DNA of 38,805 nt, from positions 1 through 38,805 of the forward strand of contig CALHVU010000011.1 of the NCBI GenBank assembly GCA_938036925.1, in the 5' to 3' direction. Both the position numbers and the translations under genes were made by a program. Position 1 is the first letter of the stretch. Every line of letters starts with the position of its first letter. The notes below the pieces were generated by a model. The model was not told the origin of the DNA and did not search any database. It saw nothing but the letters and a program-made list of their open reading frames with translations. This document shows, piece after piece, positions 33,084-38,805 of the stretch. The DNA is from an uncultured Atopobium sp. Its GTDB lineage: Bacteria > Actinomycetota > Coriobacteriia > Coriobacteriales > Atopobiaceae.

Positions 33084-34247
33084 CTAGTTCTCCTTAGGGA
33101 AGGAGGGAGGAACTGGAGCGCCTGGAGGTACTGGTGCTCCGGGCACGGTTGGAGCCGCAGGTGCTGCAGGGGCTGCTGGAGCTGCAGGCGCGGCTGGTGC
33201 TGCAGGTGCTGCAGGTGCTGCTGGAGCTGCAGGTGCTGCTGGAGCTGCAGGTGCTGCTGGGGCAGCTGGAGCTGCAGGCGCGGCGGCTACTGGCGTGCCA
33301 GGAATGACTGGCTGAACAGCGGCGCCGTCCTTTGTGGTGGCCATATCCTGAGCAATATCAGCAGAAACACCAGGAGCGCCCGCCTCAAGGCCAAGGAAGA
33401 CTTCCTCAAGAGAGGCATTGCCGCGAATCTCGTCCGTTTTACCTGCGGCAAGGAGCTTACCCTGACGAATAATTGCAATTTTATTGCAGAGTTTCTCGAC
33501 AACCTCAAGAACGTGTGACGAGAAGAACACGGCAGATCCGCGGTCGGCAAGCTCGTGCAGCATCTTCTTGAGCTCGAAACTTGCTGCTGGGTCCAGGCCA
33601 ACAAATGGCTCGTCCAAAATGATGAGCTTTGGCTCGTGGAGCAGAGCGGAAATCAGAACCAGCTTCTGCTTCATACCGTGAGAGTAGCTGCCAATAGCAT
33701 TTGCCAGGGAGTCGGTGATGCCCAGGCGGTTGGCTAGCGTAGTAATGCGCTCGACGCGGTTCTCCGCAGGAACGCCAAAGATGTCGCAGACGTAATTGAG
33801 GTACTTGATGCCGCTCATGAACTCATAAATGTCTGGGTTATCAGGAACGTAAGCGATGACCTGCTTAGTGCCAACAGGGTCGACCAGCACGTTCTTGGAA
33901 TCCACGAAGATGACGCCGCCCTCAAATGGCTGGGCACCAACGATGGACTTGATAAGCGTGGTTTTACCCGCGCCGTTGTGGCCGATAAAACCGTAGATGT
34001 CGCCAGGCATAACGTCGAGCGAAAGATCAGAAACGGCAACCTTGGAGCCGTACTTCTTGGTGAAGTGCTGGACGCTCAGTACAGGAACAACCTCGCCCGG
34101 AGCCGCTGGAGTTGCAACCGTTGGTGCTGGAGTTGGTGCTGGAGCTGCGGCTGGTGCAGCAGGAGCCGCGGGCGCTGCGGGAGCTGCGGGTGCGGCAGGA
34201 GGTACGGGAGCGTTAGGAACAGGTGGCTGTGGGATGTTGTCGGCCAT
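33084..34247 (-). CDS. ABC transporter ATP-binding protein with Pro-Ala repeat tails
   Basis: The 387-residue protein has a complete ABC ATPase core: Walker A GHNGAGKTT (89-97), signature YSHGMKQKL, Walker B LIILDEP and a switch histidine in FFSSHVLE. The core is flanked by low-complexity Pro-Ala tracts: about 30 residues before it and about 14 tandem Ala-Ala-Pro units in the C-terminal 65 residues. Such tails are unusual for a cytoplasmic ATPase and are likely rigid extended linkers. It starts 1 bp after the ribbon-helix-helix gene stop and is paired with the permease downstream. Confidence 0.88.
   Translation of the reverse strand: MADNIPQPPVPNAPVPPAAPAAPAAPAAPAAPAAAPAPTPAPTVATPAAPGEVVPVLSVQHFTKKYGSKVAVSDLSLDVMPGDIYGFIGHNGAGKTTLIKSIVGAQPFEGGVIFVDSKNVLVDPVGTKQVIAYVPDNPDIYEFMSGIKYLNYVCDIFGVPAENRVERITTLANRLGITDSLANAIGSYSHGMKQKLVLISALLHEPKLIILDEPFVGLDPAASFELKKMLHELADRGSAVFFSSHVLEVVEKLCNKIAIIRQGKLLAAGKTDEIRGNASLEEVFLGLEAGAPGVSADIAQDMATTKDGAAVQPVIPGTPVAAAPAAPAAPAAPAAPAAPAAPAAPAAPAAPAAPAAPAAPAAPAAPTVPGAPVPPGAPVPPSFPKEN
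33148..33295. repeat. In-frame 9-bp tandem repeat coding Ala-Ala-Pro
   Basis: About 15 units of the GCTGCAGGT/GCTGGAGCT type (plus strand) form a near-continuous array in the C-terminal tail of the ATPase gene. It is prone to length change by slippage in steps of three residues. A shorter array lies at the 5' end of the same gene (about 34140-34200). Confidence 0.8.
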
Positions 34248-34248
34248 G

Positions 34249-34449
34249 TTAGTTTCCTTCTTCCAATTTATCTATCTTGTTCACACGAGCGTCTTGAACT
34301 TTTGGAGAGCGCTTTGCCCTTCTCAGAGCATCGCGCAAAATCCATTCTACCTGAGCGTTAGTTGAACGCATGTCGTCTTGCGCCCAGCGTTCAACCGCCT
34401 CCCAGACTTCTGGAGCTACACGAAGTGGATATTGTTTGCGAGGTGCCAT
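34249..34449 (-). CDS. Arc-type ribbon-helix-helix DNA-binding protein
   Basis: The 66-residue protein fits the ribbon-helix-helix fold: a beta strand (KQYPLRVAPEVW), helix A (EAVERWAQDD) and helix B (STNAQVEWILRDALRRA). Proteins of this kind dimerise and bind palindromes as repressors. The gene lies 17 bp after the SPFH gene and 1 bp before the ABC ATPase gene, so it is within the operon. It may autoregulate through the TGTGATATCACA palindrome in the operon promoter. The upstream ribosome binding site is weak and coincides with a GGCGAGAA motif (34454-34461). Confidence 0.82.
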   Translation of the reverse strand: MAPRKQYPLRVAPEVWEAVERWAQDDMRSTNAQVEWILRDALRRAKRSPKVQDARVNKIDKLEEGN

Positions 34450-34466
34450 GGGTTTCTCGCCATGCT

Positions 34467-35456
34467 TTACTGCTGCAAGGAACCGGTGTTAAGCACAGGC
34501 TGAGCCTCGGACTCGCCGCAGAGAACAACCATAAGGTTGGATGCCATAACGGCCTTGCGATCCTCGTCGAACTCAACAACGCCGTTCTCGGAGAGCTGGG
34601 TGAGAGCCATGTCAACCATGGAAACGGCGCCCTCGACGATCTTCTTACGTGCAGCGATGATTGCTTCTGCCTGCTGGCGGCGGAGCATTGCCTGTGCAAT
34701 TTCTGGGGCGTAGGACAGGTGTGTGAGGCGAGCGTCGTCAACGGTGATACCAGCAACGGAAAGATTGCGGCTCAGCTCGGACTGAAGAGCCTCGGAGACT
34801 TCCTCGATGTTGGAGCGCAAGGTAATTGCGGTGTTGGACTCGGATTCATCCTCCATGTGGTCGTAGCTGTAGATGCTGGCGACGTGCCTGAGCGCAGTCT
34901 CTGCCTGCATAGCAACGTAGCTGTCGTAGTCGTCGACGTCAAAGAGAGCCTTTGCGGTATCGCTGACGCGCCAAACAACAACCTCTGCGATCTCGATTGG
35001 GTTGCCCATGCGGTCGTTGACCTTGAGGACGTCGCCATTCAGCGTACGTGCACGAGTGGAAATGATGGAGGTGTGCACGTTTACACTTGGAGTAACGCCT
35101 GCAGCGAGAGAAGAGAGGTCACCCACGTTTGTAGAAAGAGTCTTGGCGTAGTAAGGATTTGCCCAGCGAAGGCCCTCGTCCTTAACGGTGCCGATGTACT
35201 TACCAAACAGCACGCACACCTTTGCCTGACCAGGCTGAAGACTGAACAGGCCACTTGAAACAAACAGGCCGGCAAAGAAAAATACCAGCGCGCCAATGAT
35301 GCTTGGGAATGACGGATCCAGGCGAGGATTTCTGTCTGCAGCGATAGCGCTGAGGACAAAATTCAGCGTAAACAGAGCTGCAACTGCAAAAAGAACAATG
35401 GTAATCAGCAGGAACAGCCAACCACTCTTGGACTTAATAATTTTCTCGGTGCTCAT
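34467..35456 (-). CDS. SPFH/band-7 domain membrane protein
   Basis: The 329-residue protein has two N-terminal membrane helices (about 12-40 and 52-72), then an SPFH domain (about 73-250, QPGQAKVCVLFGKYIGTVKDEGLRWANPYY). A helical segment (YAPEIAQAMLRRQQAEAIIAARKKIVEGA) typical of flotillin/stomatin-like proteins follows. These oligomerise in membrane microdomains and often control membrane proteases or transporters. The ATG has an AAAGGAG site. It leads the operon with the ribbon-helix-helix and ABC genes; an SPFH plus Arc-type gene pair is, from memory, common in Actinobacteria. Confidence 0.9.
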   Translation of the reverse strand: MSTEKIIKSKSGWLFLLITIVLFAVAALFTLNFVLSAIAADRNPRLDPSFPSIIGALVFFFAGLFVSSGLFSLQPGQAKVCVLFGKYIGTVKDEGLRWANPYYAKTLSTNVGDLSSLAAGVTPSVNVHTSIISTRARTLNGDVLKVNDRMGNPIEIAEVVVWRVSDTAKALFDVDDYDSYVAMQAETALRHVASIYSYDHMEDESESNTAITLRSNIEEVSEALQSELSRNLSVAGITVDDARLTHLSYAPEIAQAMLRRQQAEAIIAARKKIVEGAVSMVDMALTQLSENGVVEFDEDRKAVMASNLMVVLCGESEAQPVLNTGSLQQ

Positions 35457-35494
35457 AAGATCTCCTTTGTGACAATGAGCCTTTTGTTGGCATC

Positions 35495-35523
35495 ATTGTG
35501 ATATCACATTGATTGCAAGTCAA
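35495..35523 (-). promoter_or_regulatory. Promoter with operator-like palindrome for the SPFH operon
   Basis: On the minus strand TTGACT (35518-35523) and CACAAT (35495-35500) are spaced 17 bp. The perfect 12-bp palindrome TGTGATATCACA (35497-35508) overlaps the -10 and the spacer, a typical repressor position. Confidence 0.55.
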
Positions 35524-35750
35524 TAGAAATTTTTATTTAAATGTTTTTTAAAAATCGCAGGTGAGGCGGTGGTTTTTTCTGCATGTGTTGCGCGCTCAGG
35601 AGCATGTCTGGTCGTGCGCATTGAAATGCCAGTTGACCTGTAGAGCCTGGACCAAGCGCGCCTGACCGTGCGCTTGACCGTGTGTGATGCGCAAGGCGAG
35701 AAGTTCTTCTCTTCGAGAATTGCAGCTGAATCGCAAGGCTTACATCAAGC

Positions 35751-35871
35751 GCGCCTGACTTCTGCAAAGATTCTGTAACTTTTGCCTGATAACACCAAAG
35801 AATCTGTGGATTTGCCTGATTTCATCAAAGAATCTGTGTCCCAAACACAGATTCTTTGCACTTTTCAGGCG
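35751..35871. repeat. 30-bp repeat array with a fourth inverted unit
   Basis: Three direct units with exact 30-bp period (35751-35780, 35781-35810, 35811-35840) share GCCTGA and CAAAGA[A/T]TCTGT. A fourth copy (about 35841-35871) is inverted, so that CAAAGAATCTGTGT (35826-35839) forms a perfect 14-bp stem with 35845-35858. Confidence 0.75.
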
Positions 35872-36094
35872 GGCCTTTCGGGACGTGACTTTTGAATCCG
35901 AGGTTAGTTTCACGAGCACTCTTATGGAGCCTGATTTTCTCGCCAAGTCTGAGCGATTCGCCGGAAAAGCGCGTCATGTCTGAGCTATTTGCCGGTTTTT
36001 CTCGCCAAGTCTGAGCTGTTTTACTCAGACTTGATGCGGTTTTCAGGCTCGCAATCAGAGCCGATCAAAAAATGGAGAGAGGCAGCTTGAACGC

Positions 36095-36132
36095 ACAAAA
36101 ACACACCTCGGGAGAAGCCCCCAAGGTGTGTT
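36095..36132 (-). terminator. Terminator of the hydroxyacid dehydrogenase gene
   Basis: AACACACCT (36100-36108) pairs with AGGTGTGTT (36124-36132), with an inner GGG/CCC stem. On the minus strand a TTTTTG run follows. It lies about 110 bp after the stop. Confidence 0.85.
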
Positions 36133-36175
36133 CGGTATTCGGTGTGCAATATTACCTGTTCGCACTGGCTTGGTC

Positions 36176-36238
36176 GCAGCCCGCAGCCTCGCGTCCGTCG
36201 CAGAGCCCGCAGCGCGATGCAGCCCGCAGCCTCGCGTC
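36176..36238. repeat. 20-bp exact direct repeat
   Basis: GCAGCCCGCAGCCTCGCGTC occurs at 36176-36195 and 36219-36238, with a related partial unit between. It is GC-rich and lies just after the dehydrogenase stop codon. Confidence 0.8.
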
Positions 36239-36241
36239 ACG

Positions 36242-37210
36242 CTAGTCGATACGAGCGTCTACCTCAAGCCAATCGAGCTGCTCGATGTTGCCCTTGACGT
36301 GCTCGCAGGACTTGCGCCATGCCTCAATCTCGGAGTCGGAGAGCTCGGGCACAAAGACCTTCTCGACACCATTGGCGCCGATAACCGCAGGAAGTGAAGA
36401 GTAGAAGCCAGAAACGCCATACACGTCGTTGAGCAGCGTGGAGACTGGCGTGATCAGCTTGGTGTCGTGGACAATGGCCTTGATGACCTCGACAGCTCCG
36501 TTTGCAATCGAGTACTCGGTGCACTGCTTACCGCTGTAGGTAACGTATCCGCCCATGCGACCAGCCTGCTCAAGCTCTGGGAGGTCAAAGGTCTTGCCTG
36601 TCTGAGCTGCAACTTCGTCGAGGGTGAGGCAGCCAATGGAAACGTGCGACCAGCAAGCAAACATGCCGTTGCCGTGCTCGCCGAGCATCCAAGCGTTGAT
36701 GCAAGATGCTGGATAGCCGGTAGCGCCGGAAAGCGCATGGCGAAGTCGAGCGGAATCCAACGTGGTACCGGAGCCGATAACCTTATTTGGATCAGCGCCG
36801 GTCAGATACTGGAGCTCAGTGGTAACAACGTCGCAGGGGTTTGCGATGTTGACCCAAACGCCATCGAAGCCTGCGTCTGCAATGCGCTTAGCGAACTTCT
36901 TGGCCTCGTCAGTGGTGACGAAGAGCTCACCATCACGACTACCTGCTGCAGCCTCAATGTGGCCAGCAGCATTAACAATAATATCGCAGCCGGCAAGTTC
37001 CTCGTAACGGTCATCTACTTCATAGACACGAGCGGGATGTGGATAAAAAGGCATTGCGTCCAACAGGTCGTTTACCTGAGCTTTGCACAGGACTTCGTTT
37101 GTATCACTAATAAAGAGCTCGGTAACAAGTCCCTGGTAAAGCAGGGCATTTGCAACGTGAGCGCCGACGTGATTAACACCAATAATGCCAATCTTGCTGA
37201 TGAGAGCCAT
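36242..37210 (-). CDS. L-2-hydroxyacid dehydrogenase (LDH / L-HicDH family)
   Basis: The 322-residue NAD-dependent enzyme has the nucleotide motif GIIGVNHVGAHVA, the NPCDVVT segment, LDSARLR carrying the substrate-binding Arg, and the catalytic His in GEHGN. The sequence is closer to L-2-hydroxyisocaproate dehydrogenase than to standard L-lactate dehydrogenase: LGEHGNGMFACWS, the C-terminal PAVIGANGV and the atypical active-site loop (HIEAAAGSRDGE) fit that branch. Substrates may thus be larger 2-keto acids as well as pyruvate. The ATG has a GAGGTGG site. It is divergent to the methyltransferase gene. Confidence 0.85.
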   Translation of the reverse strand: MALISKIGIIGVNHVGAHVANALLYQGLVTELFISDTNEVLCKAQVNDLLDAMPFYPHPARVYEVDDRYEELAGCDIIVNAAGHIEAAAGSRDGELFVTTDEAKKFAKRIADAGFDGVWVNIANPCDVVTTELQYLTGADPNKVIGSGTTLDSARLRHALSGATGYPASCINAWMLGEHGNGMFACWSHVSIGCLTLDEVAAQTGKTFDLPELEQAGRMGGYVTYSGKQCTEYSIANGAVEVIKAIVHDTKLITPVSTLLNDVYGVSGFYSSLPAVIGANGVEKVFVPELSDSEIEAWRKSCEHVKGNIEQLDWLEVDARID

Positions 37211-37378
37211 AGTCCACCTCTTTTATCTCGCCAAAATACTGTGCCTGTTAGCTTAACGGTTTTCTAGGCAAACGGGAAACGATACAAAAAATGAAACATA
37301 TTAGATACAACAATCCCCTCAACGTGCCATTTAAGCCCGCAAACGGTATAGTAGTAATCCAAGATTTGGAGAGGAACT

Positions 37379-38728
37379 ATGGGATACAAGACACCAACAT
37401 GCTCTATTGCGCGTAGCTGCGGAGGCTGTGAATGGCTTTCGGTCCCCTATCCTATCCAACTTAAGCGTAAGCAGGCGCAGGTAGAAGAACTTCTCGCCCC
37501 ACTGGCAAGCATCAATAACGTAACTATCGAGCCCATTCGTGGAATGGACGAGCCTCTGGCGTATCGTCACAAAGCAGCAACGCCATTTGCGCCGGGTAAG
37601 GGCCGCACGGTTCGCTCCGGTTTTTATGCAAGCGGAACGCACAAGATTATTGCCTCAAAGGAATGCCTGGTAGAAGATGGTCGAGCTCGCGCTATCCTCA
37701 ACGACGTAGCCTATCTTGCCGGCCAGTTCAACATTCACGCCTACCAGGAGGATCGCGGCAAGGGAGCACTTCGCCATGGCGTGGTTCGCTGCGGATATGC
37801 CACCAACGACGTCATGCTGGTACTGGTGGTCAACGGCCAGCACCTGCCTCATGAGCAGGAGTTTATTGCTGCGCTTCGTAAGGCGCACCCCGAGCTGACC
37901 AGCATCTTCTTGAACGTCAACCAGAAGCGCACCAACGCAATCTTGGGGCGAGAAACCCGTCTGCTTTGGGGCTCAACGTCTATGAGTGACAAGCTTTTGG
38001 GCTGCACGTTTGAGATTGGCCCAACTAGTTTCTACCAGACCAACCCTCAGCAAACTGAGGTGCTCTACCAGCTGGCCATCGACGGCGCACTTGCTGGCTG
38101 CGAGCTAGCTGGCTCCGAGCATACCGGCGCCGCGCAGACCAGCGCCTCCGCGCAAGCAGACGCTTCCGCACCGGCCAGCAACCTGCGAGTTCTTGACGCC
38201 TACTGCGGCACGGGAACCATTGGACTTTGCTTGGCGCACGCCGCCGAGGCTCAAGGCATCAACCTCTTGCTCACTGGCGTTGACCAGGTTGAAAACAACA
38301 TTCAAATGGCTCGTAGAAACGCTCGAAACAACAAACTTCAAGCCGAATTTATCTGTGACGATGCCACTCGCTACATGCAAGCTCTGGCAAAAGATGGTCA
38401 GAACTTCGACGTTATTATTCTTGACCCACCTCGCGCAGGCTCAACGCCTACCTTCCTTAAGGCGACTGCTCAGCTAGCCCAGAAGAAAATCGTGTATGTG
38501 AGCTGCAACGTTGTAACGCAGGCCAGAGACCTCAAGGTTCTTCTCGACAGCGGGTTTGCCATTGAGCGCGTGACACCTGTGGACATGTTCCCCCACACCA
38601 AGCACGTTGAGACGGTAGCACTTTTGTCCAAACTCGATGTCGACAAGCATATAGATGTTAAAATTAAGCTTGATTTGACAAGTGCTGAAAGTAAAGCGTC
38701 TTATGCACAAATTAAGGAGAGAACTTAA
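37379..38728 (+). CDS. 23S rRNA (uracil-5)-methyltransferase, RumA/RlmCD family
   Basis: The 449-residue enzyme has an N-terminal iron-sulfur cysteine set (C8, C14, C17 in CSIARSCGGC, plus a fourth in SKECLVED), the SAM motif VLDAYCGTGTIGL, the DPPRAG motif and the catalytic Cys in VYVSCN. The usual N-terminal TRAM domain is missing, so the protein starts directly at the iron-sulfur segment. A 25-residue Ala/Ser-rich insert (about 240-265) precedes the SAM-binding domain. It methylates uracil in 23S rRNA; the exact position cannot be told from sequence. A GAGAGGA site precedes the ATG. The LtrA gene follows after 1 bp. Confidence 0.9.
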   Translation: MGYKTPTCSIARSCGGCEWLSVPYPIQLKRKQAQVEELLAPLASINNVTIEPIRGMDEPLAYRHKAATPFAPGKGRTVRSGFYASGTHKIIASKECLVEDGRARAILNDVAYLAGQFNIHAYQEDRGKGALRHGVVRCGYATNDVMLVLVVNGQHLPHEQEFIAALRKAHPELTSIFLNVNQKRTNAILGRETRLLWGSTSMSDKLLGCTFEIGPTSFYQTNPQQTEVLYQLAIDGALAGCELAGSEHTGAAQTSASAQADASAPASNLRVLDAYCGTGTIGLCLAHAAEAQGINLLLTGVDQVENNIQMARRNARNNKLQAEFICDDATRYMQALAKDGQNFDVIILDPPRAGSTPTFLKATAQLAQKKIVYVSCNVVTQARDLKVLLDSGFAIERVTPVDMFPHTKHVETVALLSKLDVDKHIDVKIKLDLTSAESKASYAQIKERT

Positions 38729-38729
38729 G

Positions 38730-38805
38730 ATGACAACTCTTATTAAACATAAACGTGTAGAATTTTCAGAACTTTTTTATGACCTAGTTTTTGTTTTTGC
38801 AATTT
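38730..38805 (+). CDS. LtrA (low temperature requirement A) family protein, 3' truncated
   Basis: Only 25 codons are in the window. They read MTTLIKHKRVEFSELFYDL then VFVFAI, which matches the LtrA N-terminus (charged start, then ELFFDLVFVFAI entering the first helix). LtrA proteins are multi-pass membrane proteins of unclear function. The ATG lies 1 bp after the methyltransferase stop, with AAGGAGAG upstream inside that gene, so the two are probably co-transcribed. Confidence 0.7.
   Translation, partial: MTTLIKHKRVEFSELFYDLVFVFAI

Larger units (their letters stand above)
35457..36241. other. 785-bp intergenic region rich in repeats
   Basis: No credible gene is seen. It contains the SPFH promoter, GC-rich segments with repeated GCGCCTGAC, a lone GGCGAGAAG (35695-35703), the 30-bp array, further direct repeats of CTCGCCAAGTCTGAGC (near 35939 and 36001), a hairpin AAGTCTGAG/CTCAGACTT (36007-36032), and the terminator and 20-bp repeats of the dehydrogenase gene. 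Confidence 0.65.

Noticed and set aside
34362..35258. 298-codon open frame on the plus strand
   Set aside because: Antisense shadow of the SPFH gene and the ribbon-helix-helix gene; the coding evidence is on the minus strand.

Overview
The window looks like chromosomal DNA of a Coriobacteriia member (Actinobacteria), most likely an Atopobium/Lancefieldella-type organism. This rests on moderate GC with Ala/Glu/Asp-rich proteins, the NRAMP-related magnesium transporter type known from Eggerthella, anaerobic traits (flavodiiron protein FprA, L-hydroxyacid dehydrogenase, PTS sugar uptake) and a possible leaderless transcript. Species is not provable from the sequence. There is no phage, transposon, CRISPR array or rRNA. 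One tRNA-Ser(UGA) is present.

Layout. 1-2.7 kb: end of an unrecognised gene, then a convergent pair encoding a double zinc-ribbon protein and a zinc-ribbon/ECF-sigma/transmembrane fusion. 2.9-8.3 kb: a beta-glucoside PTS locus resembling the Bacillus gmu operon (GH1 6-phospho-beta-glucosidase, IIC, IIB, IIA, ROK kinase) with a divergent GntR regulator. 8.4-14.7 kb: housekeeping genes (YfcE phosphodiesterase, MetA, DEAD-box helicase, DUF1304 protein, RlmI-like methyltransferase, TM2 protein, TadA, tRNA-Ser). 15-19.2 kb: LemA, then a structured leader followed by a PRC/MgtE-N/CBS membrane protein with zero gap to an NRAMP-like Mg2+ transporter. 19.3-23.2 kb: PRC-barrel protein, YtxH protein, a stand-alone domain resembling the N-terminus of cyanophycin synthetase, and a CorC/HlyC-type CNNM-CBS protein. 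23.8-31 kb: FprA, glycerol dehydrogenase, a divergent DXS-like enzyme, and an EF-G-like GTPase. 31-35.5 kb: an operon of SPFH protein, ribbon-helix-helix regulator, ABC ATPase with Pro-Ala tails, and ABC permease. 36-38.8 kb: L-2-hydroxyacid dehydrogenase, an RlmCD/RumA-type methyltransferase and the start of an LtrA gene.

The strongest unexplained signal is a short motif, GGCGAGAAG (extended GGCGAGAAGA), found 18 times exactly where about 0.3 is expected by chance. It occurs on both strands, half in intergenic DNA. Three times it forms perfect inverted pairs that are the stems of transcription terminators, and inside genes it always sits in the same codon phase (Gly-Glu-Lys or Leu-Leu-Ala). 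This is the pattern shown by DNA uptake sequences in Neisseria and Pasteurellaceae, and I know of none described for Coriobacteriia. Several intergenic regions also carry small tandem or inverted repeat families with 11, 26, 30 or 44 bp units.
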